A stretch of DNA of 64,000 nt from Aricia agestis (GCF_905147365.1 NC_056407.1:18955980-19019979), one strand, 5' to 3'. Counted from the first letter of the stretch, positions 46,583 through 58,490 are shown. Notes: generated from the sequence alone by a model not told the origin. Program-made: numbers and translations.

Positions 46583-47339
46583 GAATTGCTGTATGCTTAA
46601 TCAAATAAAAATCTATTAAGTAAATAGATGTTGAAACATTTTGCCTATATACCTCCCTACATACCAAACTTCCGGTAGAGTCTGGGAGAAGAGGTAACAG
46701 ATAGACAGATCAATATTTATAATCTTAGTAGATATGAATTACTTACGAAGAACGTAAGTAAGGATAAACTACTCACTGATAGCATTGTTATCTCACGGAA
46801 AACCAAACGGCGGTATGGCCAAATGTAAATAAATCCATACAAATCTAGACTTTACGGTACAGTTAAGCTCATAATCCTAATTTCAACTCCTTTAGAAATG
46901 CGTCGTGTATGGGCGCCGCAGACTCGATCGCACAAAAAGTCTGTCGTCTGCGATCTCTCAGTGAGTTAAATTCGCAATAAATAAATGATTATATTATAAA
47001 TTATTATCTTCTTTTTATTATTCAATTACAAAATGTAGAAAAAAGATTTACTTACAATACATTACGTTAATATTGTTATGATTATATTAACAACACGTGT
47101 TTACTTATTATAATATCGTTTGCGAGGAGTATACGTGGAGTAAATAGAAAAATAAGATATTGTTTTCTTTTTACCAACCCTTAATGTAAAGGTATCAAGA
47201 AGGATTTACATACAATTTACTAAAGTTATTTTATGTTTTCTCAGTGAAAATACAAAAACATCATGGCTTCAATTCGTCGAAATGTCTCGAAATCAGTGGG
47301 CAGCGGAATGGGAGTCGAGCGGCGCGTTCCAATGTATAG

Positions 47340-47760
47340 ATTTATATGGACAGGTTCTTGAAAAGTGAACACAGCGGCGGCGCGGCGCGGGCGCGGCGCG
47401 GCATACTAGACGGCTTATCCATATAAGGCGCTTTGCAGACGACGGGGCGGGGCGGGCCGGTCAATTTCGCCGCGAACGATAGCACAAAAGGAATCCTATA
47501 TTACCAACGCACACGGCGGGCAAAAAGACCGCGCCGCAGGTGCCCGGCGGGCATTGGCGGCGGATGTCCGCGGCTGCCCGCTGTGGATCACACAAACCAG
47601 TTTACATGCAGTAAAAGGGGTGACAGACGTGCGAGTAAGTACGCGGACTTATGGCTCGACGATCTTAATCGCCTGTGTGTCAGCAAAGAGCCGCGAGCTG
47701 CTAGCCTGGGGGCATGGTAATCCAATCAAATCCAGTGTGAGCGATTCTCGTGTGTCACCA
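47340..47760. other. CpG- and GC-rich island without an identified gene
   Basis: GGCGGCGCGGCGCGGGCGCG, GACGGGGCGGGGCGGGCCGG and GCCCGGCGGGCATTGGCGGC stand out from the AT-rich surroundings. A 95-codon + frame exists (47433-47720) but shows no motif or splice context that I recognise. It may be a GC-rich MITE or a promoter island. Confidence 0.5.
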
Positions 47761-47822
47761 ACGCGAGCCGAGGAAGTTCGCGAACTTAAAACACGCGTAC
47801 TTTAAGTTCTATATATTCAATA

Positions 47823-48239
47823 GGACTGGATTTCGATCTAATAGTTCGACTATTATGGTGGATTTACACGGGTTGATTTTAGTCGTGTGACAAGTCACTA
47901 GTCAAATCGCCTATCCAAGCCGAATCACCACCCCATTTACACAGTTTTACAAAAATCGCTTGTCATAGTTTATTCTACGTGAAAATGTCGCGTAAAATGG
48001 TCGCATTGCGTAGACGACAAGAAATAATTGACCAATTAAAAATGAAGAAAAAGGTACGGTACTAAGGTGAGGCTACAGTGCAGACAAACTATGTATTTGC
48101 AGCAAGCGATCTCTTGCGACAGAGCGTTTGCACGTTCGGTTTTAGCCGAATTGGCATAGACATGAATTTTCGCCGTGCGGCGTAAATCGTGCGGCTATAG
48201 TCACCCGTGTAAGCCCCGCATTAGATCTAAATCCAGTCC
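47823..48239. mobile_element. TA-flanked TIR element with a small ORF and splice donor
   Basis: 21-bp inverted ends (GGACTGGATTTCGATCTAAT left; ATTAGATCTAAATCCAGTCC right) flanked by TA on both sides. Inside, 47985-48065 encodes a basic 26-residue peptide beginning MSRKMVALRRRQ, and AAAAAG|GTACGG resembles a splice donor. It looks like the first exon of a lost transposase gene. Confidence 0.65.
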
Positions 48240-48344
48240 TAGTAAAATACAAAATAATAATATTATTATTGTCATTTGACCAAGAAAGTATTAGACTTTG
48301 AGGGTGTCTAGCAGTGGGAAGTCAAAAATGTCCGGCACTGGAAG

Positions 48345-48559
48345 ACGAGATTCCTCCACTTACCGCGAAGAAAATAAGCTATGAAATTGAGCTTTACTCT
48401 TTTTTCGAAGGTCAGGTAGACCTTCAGAACTGGATACCTCCTAAAGTAACCGCGACAGAAACTCCATAGTTGCCGGTTTTTCTTACCTCTGTAAAGATCA
48501 CAAACAGGTAAATTTTCAACTTTTCTAAACTGGGAAAGGTCTGGCCATCGCAGGCTCTT
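48345..48559. repeat. Partial copy of the 7.5-kb foldback MITE
   Basis: Shares CCACTTACCGCGAAGAA, GCTATGAAATTGAGCTTTAC, CTCCTAAAGTAACCGCGAC and the end AAGGTCTGGCCATCGCAGGC with 7526-7869. Confidence 0.75.
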
Positions 48560-49467
48560 ACTCAATATCCAGTATGTGAAATAAAAATCAAAAATACTTA
48601 TTTATTTATTTCTCGCACATTACAAAAGAAATTAGTTGTAACTTGTGGTAGGTTCATAGAAAACTGATTCGAACATAACTTGTTTGATTCAGTTTTCTAT
48701 TGAAAAAATGTATTGATGTTTCATAAAACAGTATAATCAGGTATAATAATAATAATATTAGAGTACCTTATTATCACAATAATCTGTTTATTTTCTGCAT
48801 AACTTTACTTACCTATTTGACCTTCAGAAACGCTGTTCATCTTGTTCATCTTCAAAGGGCAATTACTAATTACTATAGTTTACGACGTTACCTACCTTAG
48901 TAATCAAAGTGATGAAATATGTTTTTCTCACCTCCGGGCGGAAAACGTTACCGATGTTACTGTTTTCCGCCTCCGTCGAGGAGAAAATGTTTTTATAATG
49001 GGCGTCTAAAAATATATTTTCAGCGGCCGTCGCTCGGCAAAACTCGACCGCAGAGCGACTGCTCCGACCGCTCGAGATCTGCCCGAGCGGTCCATGTATT
49101 GCGAATATGAATTTAACCCGAGACAAAATAGATATTCTATTGTGTCTCGTTCACCGGTGAGCGTATGGGGCTTGATGAATTAGTATGGAAACTGCAGATC
49201 GCCGTGCGGCAATCGCATCTTGCAGTCGGTCTCGACTGCAACTTAGGGTCCGTCTATTCCCGGCCTAAGTCCTTCCTATTGTCTTGAAAGCAACAGGTGA
49301 CAACATATTTTTTAATCCTCTTTAGCACTACTGTAAACAAAAAAATTTGGCGCCTTAAAAAAACATCAAATACTGTTATTAATGTCTGCCTGTGCTCTGA
49401 TCTGGAAGTTGGCACTCCCTGATTTCCTACCTTAAAATTGTATAATAAGCGTATAGTTTGTCTCCAG

Positions 49468-50359
49468 ATTTGGCGCGTGATGATCTGCCTCGGCTCCATT
49501 AAAAGCTACATGTCGGCTGTCTTCAACCCCATACTCTACAGCCTCATGTCCAGGAAATTCCGAAGGGTTTTAGAATAAGTTATATAATATTTTGTCAGAG
49601 TCAAAATTTAAAATCACGTAAAACTGTTAATAATAATAATTATTATAATATAATAATATTATCATGTCTGTGTATGTTTTTACTATTTTAATTAACTGAA
49701 AATGCTCTTATTAATAGGCAATAGCCACTCGATAGCGCTGTTGTATCAAAGCTGAAAGCTCTTGTTCTCTAAAATTTTGTTTTATTGAATAATAAATTAT
49801 AGTATCAGAGTAATAATTATAATTGATATTATTCTCTATTTAAATAATGCTACACCAATACCGGTATCGGTAAAGAGCGAAAGTAGGCAAAAAATTGTGT
49901 TTCTTGTATGGGAGCCCCCCTTAAATATTTACTTAATTAAAAATTTATTATTTATTTTTAAAGAACAAATATAATTAAGGATTTTGTGAAAATTTGAAGT
50001 GCTATTACCATTATTGATTACGAGCGAAAAACCTAAAAAAAACACGTTTGTTGTACGGGAGCCCCCCTTAAATATTGATTTTATTGCGTTTTTAGTATAT
50101 TTTGTTGTTATAGCGGCAACAGAAATACACAATCTGTTAAAATTTCAGAAGTATAGTTATAGAGGTTCTCGATTTACAGCCTGGAGACAGACGGATAGAC
50201 ATTGAAGTCTTAGTAACAGGGTCCCGTTTTTACCCTTTGGGTACGGAACCCTAAAAACAATAATCGACAGCTTTGTGCAACGAAAAAATTACGTATTATT
50301 TGTTACAGAATTTGTTCAGTGGAAAAACTACAAGAAACGATGGAGCAGGAGGTCATTGA
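49468..50359 (+). pseudogene. Receptor B, remnant of a third GPCR (TM7 exon and candidate last exon only)
   Basis: After acceptor TCTCCAG, 49468-49575 encodes 36 codons of TM7 with the motif [14 protein letters not shown], then TAA at 49576. A 41-base stretch ending in this exon matches receptor C exactly, so B is a close paralogue of C. Where A and C have GTAAGT as donor, B reads GAA-TAAGTT: the donor GT is gone and the shift creates the in-frame stop. A candidate old last exon lies at 50309-50359 after TTACAG: 17 codons starting NLFSGK, recalling DLLKRG in A. No exon 1 or exon 2 equivalent was found between 38.2 and 49.4 kb. What is seen supports a decaying gene or a partial duplication. 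Confidence 0.82.
49869..50258 (-). repeat. GGTTCCGTACCC dispersed repeat, copy between receptor B exons
   Basis: Runs from GGTAAAGAGCGAAAGTAGGC to GGGTACGGAACCCTAAAAAC. It lies within the presumed last intron of receptor B. A second, more diverged copy follows at 50646-50985. Confidence 0.75.
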
Positions 50360-51529
50360 CATCAACCAAAATTTAGGACCACAGAAGTGATTAGAATCTG
50401 AGCCGAGGCCGACATATTTGGAGTCGTGCCGAAGGGCAAGTGACGAGGCATATTGTGGAGTTGACTGAACCTAAAAAGACAAAATAAGTACGTATAAGTA
50501 GATGAATAAATAGCATAAATATTACACCCAATTTTATTATCATACCCATTCTCAAAAGCTATAAAACTGAACACACAAAAAACGTTTCTGGCAAATTAAT
50601 TTAGTTCTAGACTTATAGAGGAACGAAGGATGTTATTGAATAAAAAACCGGCCAAGTGCGAGTTGGACTCGCCCATGAAGGGTTCCGCAGCAGCAATAAG
50701 GTTTATTTTTATGAAATTAAAAGGTTTTTGATTTATTTTCATATTTCAGTTGATTTAATGAAAGTTTAACTTAAGGTTTACCATTTATGACGTACCTATA
50801 AAAATAACCACTTGCTAGATCTCGTTCGAACCAATTTTCGTTGGTAGTTTTTGTAGATCATATATTTTTTTTAGATTTATCATGCCTTTACTTGAGAAGT
50901 TAGAGGGACTCAGACAGACAGACAGACAGACATGACGAATCTATAAGGGTTCCGTTTTTGCCATTTGGCTACGGAACCCTAAAAAAGCATACTATTAATA
51001 TCTTAATAGAGATATTAAAATCCTCACGTACCTCCTGCGGCGTAGCGACCCAAATTAAATCTTGACCTCTGACCTCTGACACAAGCTTTCATCATTCAGC
51101 TCTCAACGCCACCTTTAATCTTAACAAGGTAGCATAATATAACTGAATAAAGAACAACAACTATCAATATTTTCTAAAAACAGTCACGTTATTCTAAATT
51201 AGTAATGGAATTGGAAAAGGTAGCAGCTGTAAATCAAAAAACCCATTTTCCCCTGCAGAGGCGGTGGGAAGGTTTATAGTACTATAGATTTAAGAAATAG
51301 ACCATTAACATCTGGGGGTCAAGTCGACCGAGACGGGAAATATTAGGGGCTTACGTAATAAATAGCCGCCAGATCGGTTTAGGGCATAACGAGGAACCCT
51401 TGTCTCAGTCGCCCGTTTCGGCTCTAAGATTACGAAGACAGCATATTATACAGAATATAAAATCATATGCAAGCCAAGCATATCAAAGCCAAGCGAAGCG
51501 AATTCCCAAAAACTGATCACAGAAAATTC

Positions 51530-51690
51530 ACCTTAACTCCAGAGCGTAACGCATACATACATTACTTCTGCTAAGCCAATCAGCGGTGGTCGGGCGCATT
51601 CACGCAAATTCGCGCGAATGCGCGCGCCTTTTTAAATTCTCAGAAGTAATATACGTTAACGCTTTGGAGTTAAGGTTAAATTTGTTATGT
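51530..51690. repeat. Foldback repeat, CCTTAACTCCAGAGCGTAACG family
   Basis: CCTTAACTCCAGAGCGTAAC on the left mirrors GTTAACGCTTTGGAGTTAAG on the right; the inner pair is ACATTACTTCTG / CAGAAGTAATATA. Related text starts at 12192. Confidence 0.7.
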
Positions 51691-52430
51691 TCAGTTTTAA
51701 TAATTCGCTTCGATGTGCTTCGACTCTGCGCTATTATAAATTGACCCTTTTTTTGCAAGTTACACTTATATTTAGATCACAATAATTATTATTGTAACAG
51801 CTGTGTAACGAAAAATTTAATGTGGCCGCGCCGCTGTTTACATGCATTTAATTGCTTGTAATTTCGTGATGTAGCGGCCAAACCGCTCGTTCGTGCGGAC
51901 ATATATTATTGTGGCGATACCCACAATTCGCCTAACATTCCTGCATCGCGCTATCGAAGTTTCGTAGAACGGCAACATATATATACAACGTCTGAAATGA
52001 CGTCAGTGGGCTTCGGCACCGAGCATGCTATCTCGCTCGGTCAGAAGATCTTCCTTTTCGGCCGCCACGAACAACGTTAAATTATAAATTGAGCCTTAAA
52101 TCCTATGTGGGGATATGTTATATTGTACGTAGAAGGGGTCGTTGTAACGGGTGAAATAATATTATTAATTAGTTCATCGTTCTAGTTTAGTTATACTTAA
52201 ATTATAAAGTTATGTGTAAGTATTTTATAATTTGTAAACGGTTAGATAAATTACAAAACAATTAAGTTTCTCAATGAAGAAATGAAATATTTCATAGTTT
52301 ATTTGAAACTTCCACTCCCTAGCTCTACACGATCCCATTAGCATGGTCATACTTTGCGTGGAACCGATATTTAAATTTTCTACTTTGTGTCGAAGGAAAG
52401 GCGAGGTTTATTAACATTTCGGTGCAAGTA

Positions 52431-52645
52431 GGGAATGCAATCCTGCAAGATAATTTCAATCCCGGTATTTGCGGGATCCCGCAGGTTGATTTTAAACTTA
52501 AAAAAAAATCGTTATAATGATTACACGTATGAATCACGCTTCTTTGTAATCCCGCCAGTACCGCGGGATCCCGCTAAATTTTCGACCGGGATTAGTCCCG
52601 CAAAATGCAGCGGGATCCCGGTATCCCGGTATTGCATTCTCTAGG
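52431..52645. mobile_element. MITE rich in GCGGGATCCCGC words
   Basis: Ends AGGGAATGCAATCCTGCAAG and CCGGTATTGCATTCTCT are inverted; ATCCCGGTATTTGCGGGATC and CAGCGGGATCCCGGTATCCC recur inside, giving several small palindromes. Confidence 0.7.
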
Positions 52646-53006
52646 TGCAAGCATTACGTCACAGGTGATACAATTTGGAGAAATAAATAAAAGGTAATAG
52701 GATGACATGACAGAAAGTCTCTTTATTAAAAAGTAAGAGCAGATTTTAAACGTACCTTGTATTTAAAGGTACGTGTATTCATCTTCTGGTCACCAAGGTT
52801 GTCCATAGTTTTCACCATGATTGTAAGGCTGTTGAACATACAATCTATGAGGATCATGGTTGTGGAATGTGGATGCGTGGGTCATAATATTTTGTTTATA
52901 TACGTCCGTAATCGTTTGTATCAGTCCATTATGGGCCACCGGCCAATGTGGAGTGAAACCAATATTATAACCAATATTGTGTACTAGATGCTGTCCCGTG
53001 TCCGGG

Positions 53007-53200
53007 ACTTGCAGCTTCGATGACCTCTGTGGCTACTGAGCCACAGAGGTCATCGAAGCTGCAAGTGGATGAGCGCGTTCGTAGCTCAAGCCGGGGGTCG
53101 CGGGTTCGAATCCCGCCGACGGAACAAAAAGTTTTCAAAGTTCCTGGGTCATGGATGTGTATTAAATATGTGTATCATATTATTATAATAAAAAAAAAAT
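53007..53200 (+). mobile_element. tRNA-derived SINE with a snap-back 5' end
   Basis: A B box GGTTCGAATCC lies at about 53102-53112 and the element ends in an A run at 53190-53198. Its 5' end is a perfect hairpin, 53007-53066: two 28-base inverted arms (ACTTGCAGCTTCGATGACCT and onward) around ACTG. The arm text is SINE head sequence, so the head was copied back on itself. Confidence 0.8.
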
Positions 53201-53457
53201 CTTAAATATGATATGTTTATTATAAAATTATTACTTAAATATATTGCCGTTGTCTGGTACCTGTAACACAAGTCCCTCAGGTACTTACCACGGGGCCAGA
53301 CTGACGTGGTAAAACTTGCGCGGAAAGGGTTATTATTTCAGAATGTAGACAATTCTTTGTTGAGAAGTATCACTTCACCTTTATCAACATCGGTTCTGCG
53401 GTCCTAGCACGAAAATGACAGACAGAATCATTCGCAATTCCAACATAACATACTAAG

Positions 53458-53596
53458 GCCCAATTTCACCAACGTCTGTTGGTGTTAACAGTCTGCTTAA
53501 ATGGCATTTCTTCTCTTTCATTTACATGAAAAACGAAAGAGGTAACGCAACTAATTCGAGCATTCACGTTAAGAGTCGTTGGTGAAATTGGGCCTA
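53458..53596. mobile_element. Foldback MITE, CCCAATTTCACCAACG family, copy 2
   Basis: Ends GGCCCAATTTCACCAACGTC and CGTTGGTGAAATTGGGCC. The short centre is shared with the copy at 20.6 kb (ATTCGAGCATT, TTTCGTTTTC reversed). Confidence 0.8.
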
Positions 53597-54040
53597 GATA
53601 GTAGATCGTCTTCAATCTGACGTAAAATTTTATCGTTGTGTTTTGTCGTACAGCGAAATTTTTATTCCCCTGTTTATGTCCCTCCGTCGCCATTAATTTG
53701 GGATCTGTCACCGGAACACCAGGTTTATGGAGGATGAACGATTATGACGGAACACTTTGTTATTAGGCTTAACGTCTAAACGTTATAAATATTGCTTTGA
53801 CTTGAATGGGTTCAGAAAATTGTAGACTGATTTTGATGAGATCAAATTTTGACGGAGACAGAATATAATAATAATAGAATAGAATCATAAAATACTTATT
53901 ATCATACTAGACGTTCCGCGCGGCTTTGCCCGCGTAAATTAGGAATTTCACAGACAAATTAGCCCAAAAATAATATTATACCAATAATATATTGGGATGA
54001 TTTGCCAATAACATGTACGAGAACATCGATCAGTGACGGA

Positions 54041-54389
54041 CATTCATCATAGGCCGAGTTGTCGCAACTCGCATCGTCTTGCCACATTCATCATGGGCCG
54101 AGTCATTTCATCGTCTTGCCACATTCATCATGGGCCGAGTCGTTTCATCGTCTTGGGACAATTCACATTCATCATAGGCCGAGTCGTCGCATCGTCTTGG
54201 GATCTTCATCATGTGCAGAGTCGTCGCATCGTCTTCGGACATTCATCATGGGCCGAGTCGTCTCATCGTCTTGGGACATTCATCATGTGCCGAGTCGTCG
54301 CATCGTCTTGGAACATTCATCATGGGCCGAGTCGTCGCATCGTCTTGGGACTTTCATCATGGGCCGAGTCGTCGTATGGTCTTAGGACA
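54041..54389. repeat. 37-bp minisatellite, about 9 units
   Basis: The unit ATTCATCATGGGCCGAGTCG plus TCGCATCGTCTTGGGAC repeats with a 37-base period; unit starts are exact at 54241, 54278, 54315 and 54352 and looser before. 37 is not a multiple of 3, so the open frames here rotate through all three frames and are not genes. Confidence 0.9.
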
Positions 54390-54429
54390 TGTATCAAAAC
54401 TTTTGGTCTTATGATGAGAGATCGGTCTT

Positions 54430-55930
54430 AAGAAATCGGTCAAGCGTGAGTCGGTTCAGATGAATCGACTCAGGTTTTCGTGCTACACTTAAGTAACACT
54501 TGAATAAATGTATAATTAGATAATATTTATATATTTAAATTAACCTGCCAAGTTCAAATTAGAAGTATTATAGATCAGGCTGTTGATGAAGATGATTACG
54601 ATCGATGAAGTGCATCTAAGCTTGGCATTGAATTGGATTTCAACTCTTTTTTTAGGCCAAAAATTAACCGATAGGAACTTGGCCCTATTTTAACAGGTAT
54701 GTTTTTGGTGGGATTTGTTTAAATTGAACCAGTAGTTTAACCGCTCAAATATATACTGATAAGTACCTAATAGTACGAATGTTTATGGTGATCTACTTAT
54801 GGAAACTCCTCTCCCTTTTGGTTTCGTCGTAGTTGAGTAAAAAGCCACAAATGCTCGTATCTGTTGAATGTTCGCATAGTCACTGCGCACGCGCGGAAGT
54901 GTCTAGTACTATAATATGGTGACGGACAACCGTAATTTGACTAATGTAATGTTATCATGGTGGCTTCTGATGGTATTGTCGACATGCAATTTCAATTAAG
55001 CGCTATACTTCACGAGTGCAAACATCATAATTTTTGTTTGTATTAATGTATCCACTCGTTTATCTACAAGCTACATGGTGTTCTTAATACTGCTGTGTGC
55101 AAAAAATTGTTTATACTAGCTGTGCCCTGCGTGTGTGTTATAATAAAAGACTATGAAAAGTACCAATAATAGGGTCAAAACGGGATGATACATGGTTCTA
55201 TAATGGTTTATACTTTATGGTAGTGATGATTACGATGATTATGAATGTAATTTGCATAGTAGCATGTGCTCTCCGTTCTTAAAACAATGTGCCAGCTCCC
55301 AAACTTGTATCTATAAAAAATCAGGAGTTTTCTCAGCACCTTCCGTACCATAGAATTTATTAGTGCAAAATCTTACTTGTTGCCACCAACAAGCATTGCT
55401 TATTAGAATACTGCTCACGAAACCGAAATCACCACATGTTTCCATAAAAAATTTGAGGAGTTCCCTCGATTACTTATAAATCCCTTCATCAGGTCACCAC
55501 TTTTATGAATATGGTACCAAATTGGTATGATAACCTATCACCAAAAGAAAAATTTTGAAAATCGGTTTACAAACGGCGGAGTAATCGTTGAATATAAAAA
55601 AACGAACATAACACCTCTTCCATTTTGAAAGTTGTAGCCTATGTGTTATTCTGATGAATAAGCTATATTATTACAAAGTTTCATTAAAATCCGTTCAGTA
55701 GTATTTGCGTGAAAAAGTAATAAACATCCATACATACATCCAAACTTTCGCCTTTATAATATAAGTAGGAACTAGGATGTCGATTTATTTAAATGAAGAT
55801 TATCTATATACAATTATACATCTCAGTCTTAACTAAATAGTAATATAATTATTGTATTTTATTTAGATACGAAGCCTTCATACATTTACTGTTTCGGAGA
55901 CCTGTAAAATGTCGCTCGGATTCTCTGAAT
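54430..55930. other. Intergenic stretch with diverged repeats, no gene seen
   Basis: Contains an ACCGACTTC/TCATCATC-type repeat (about 55250-55640) and the start of a (GTCT)-less relative at 55640-55770. Nothing coding is recognised. Confidence 0.55.
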
Positions 55931-55947
55931 GTTTTTACACAAATTAA

Positions 55948-56418
55948 GAGGAGTCCACACCGTCCTTTTTTCCATACAAACGTTGTCCCCTGTTTCCTCC
56001 CTGGATAATAATAGTAGAGTTATAATTTTTTTCCTGAAAATCTACGACCACTAATACGATGTCCCTATGTTTTCTTATTTTTCATAATTTAATTATTAAA
56101 TAAGATATGAACGTTCAAAAACCCAAAAAAATGGCCAGATTTTCCGCTGTGTTCAAACGTCCAGAAAACAGATTTGGCTAGATTATACAAAAAAGAAAAA
56201 CAAAGGAACACAGCTCAAGCCTTTTTTTAATCTTTAATGAAAAAGTACTTAGATCGGTTAAGTTTTGGAGAAGGAATCAGGGGACAACGAATCGTTGATT
56301 TTTTGGATTTTCTGCAGTTGTCTCTATCGCGTTCTGCGGTAGAGGCTCGAGGTAAGGGAGACAGCTATATATATTACACGTACTTTTTTTTCATTTCTCT
56401 AGCCCCTGGTGTATCCTC
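55948..56418. mobile_element. TTAA-flanked repeat, copy 2 (471 bp)
   Basis: Bounded by TTAA at 55944 and 56419. Same ends as copy 1, same orientation. Differences include an insertion TTTTTTGGA near 56299 and many substitutions. Confidence 0.82.
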
Positions 56419-56424
56419 TTAAGA

Positions 56425-57360
56425 GCCATAATTGAGAGCCATTTTACGGAGGCGTTCAGAATTCAGATTACACCGCATTGCTTAAAACAATTTTAAGGTA
56501 TGTGACACACTACGTTTTGTGTGTTTGTAGCTAAAACCTTTCTTGCAATCAATAAATCCAACAGCACACTTATTTATTATTACTATCATGTATCTTAACT
56601 AATTAGTAGTCAGTACTCACTCCCTCTCTAAAAAAACAGCTAATAACTATAACCACAGAATTGATAATAGTAGGTACACTATACAACTATAACGTTCGTC
56701 TTCGTTTTTAGAAAAGTCACACAGACTAGACTACGAACTTTGAACAAGCTTCTACGCCATACAACTTGTATGGGTTAGAAGCTGTTCAAAGGTCGTGTAT
56801 GATACAAGTATCTTTAATATTTATTATATAAATGGACTTAAATAAATACATTATTTTTCAACGCTCTCTTTTTTCCAGAATGCCAATAAATGGTATTATT
56901 ATTTTACAGCACTCCTACAACAGTATACTGAGCGCGAAAACTTCCCAAGGTTTTTGCTCGAATTCCCTCTTATTTTATGTTTCGAAATCTCTAATGTGTT
57001 ACCAGCCGAGTCTCTTTTTTATTTTTACTATATTCTGAATTCTGTTTTATCGTACCGGAGTTGGGGACAAATTAATTGCCTTCTATTTTATGGGCAATAA
57101 AAAGATAATACGTAGCCCGTTGCAAGCAGATTTGAATAAGCCCCTAAATTTTCTTACGAAGTAGGTACTTATAAAAATATATTACGAGACTTTACTGATT
57201 CTACAACGCCCGTCTTCATACATACTCGTGCTACTGCAAGAAAATTAGATACAGAAAAATAATAAAAAAGCTAAAAATCATAACGAAAACAAAGTACGTT
57301 AATAAAGTTGTCTGACTACTAATTTTTTACAAGTTTTCGAATATTATGCAAACAAAAAAT
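56425..57360. other. AT-rich intergenic stretch, no gene seen
   Basis: A short inverted pair CTTCTACGCCATACAACTTG / TGTATGGGTTAGAAG near 56750-56785 is the only structure noted. Confidence 0.5.
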
Positions 57361-57365
57361 AAAGC

Positions 57366-57750
57366 CTCTGTAGCGAAAGCACGGCGACCAGCGGAAATGC
57401 GAAAGTATGGACAAACTGTGGAAATAAACCTAAGGTGCCGTTCCGATCTTTTTTCGTTCCGAAAAATTCAATTAAAATGCCACTTTATGACACACTATAG
57501 TATATGTCATAATGTAGGTTATTATTTGAATTTTTAGAACTATAGTCTGTCATAAAGTGGCTTTTTAATTGAATTATTCGGAACTAAAAAATATCGGAAC
57601 GGCACCTTAAGTTTATCTCCACAGTTTGTGACTATAGTCTGTCATAAAGTGGCATTTTAATTGAATTTTTCGGAACGAAAAAAGATCGGAACGGCACCTT
57701 AGGTTTATTTCCACAGTTTTTTCGCATTTCCGCTGGTCGCCGTGCTAGCA
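57366..57750. mobile_element. Foldback MITE, AGCACGGCCACGAG family, copy 2 with doubled right arm
   Basis: Same arms as the copy at 45.0 kb, but the segment CTATAGTCTGTCATAAAGTG to TCCACAGTTTG appears twice (about 57540 and 57631), so the right arm is duplicated in tandem. Confidence 0.83.
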
Positions 57751-57838
57751 CAACTGGTGTAATTTCTGTACCTTAACATGTTTCACACAAAATACATAAT
57801 ATTTGTAGTACCTACGAGTATGTATTACGAGTACAAGA

Positions 57839-58086
57839 TGTTAGTGTAAACACCGTTATCCTTGAAACCATCAAATGAGCCCGTCAAAATGTTTTTTTTC
57901 TATGAGAACAATACTGGGAACTCCAAAAAATCCGTCTTCATACCCATACAAATTGGTGATACGGGCATCCGTATGGGTAAGAAGACGGCATTTTTTTTGA
58001 GTTCCCAGCACTGTTCTCATAGAAAAAGTTGTTCATTTTGACGGGCTCATTTGATGGTTTCAAGGATAACGGTATTAACACTAACA
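57839..58086. mobile_element. Foldback MITE, arms about 50 bp or more, upstream of receptor C
   Basis: TGTTAGTGTAAACACCGTTA and CTTGAAACCATCAAATGAGC mirror GCTCATTTGATGGTTTCAAG and TAACGGTATTAACACTAACA. The inner arms fold further (CTATGAGAACA / TGTTCTCATAG; CCGTCTTC / GAAGACGG). It lies 400 bp before the start codon of receptor C. Confidence 0.87.
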
Positions 58087-58490
58087 CACTGTATAAAAGC
58101 AAACAAAATATAATTAATTCACCAATGTATGAAGCCATAGTTCAAGGTTCTACGATAAGTGGTTCACAATTTATAGACACCATCAACTCCGATCATTTGA
58201 TTGTATTATTTATGAGACGACGCGCACGCGTCTTTTTGTATCAATACCGACACAATCTACTCCCATATTTTGTACCGATCGTACTACTGTTTGAACATTT
58301 ATAGTGAAGCGACTGTGTGTTTATAGTTTGCAATAACTCAAGTTGTGCTGGTGTTATAAAATGTTATATTGAAGCCAAAACAACAACATCCTGTGCGTAT
58401 GGCGAGTCAGCGTTGGAGAAACCACGCACGCGCCTCTTCTTGTACCTAAGCTGACTATTGAAGAACGTTTTTAAAAAAAGAATTTAAAAA

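Noticed and set aside
47433..47805. Plus-strand frames of 83-95 codons in a GC-rich island
   Set aside because: GC-rich sequence has few stops; no motif, no splice sites and no homology that I recognise. Kept only as a GC island.
38200..49400. Search for exons 1 and 2 of receptor B
   Set aside because: No TM2, ERY or CWSP-like coding text was found by eye on either strand; absence is not certain without an alignment search.
54033..54431. Open frames of 67-132 codons rich in HH, SSW and ESSHRL
   Set aside because: They are three frames of the same 37-bp minisatellite.
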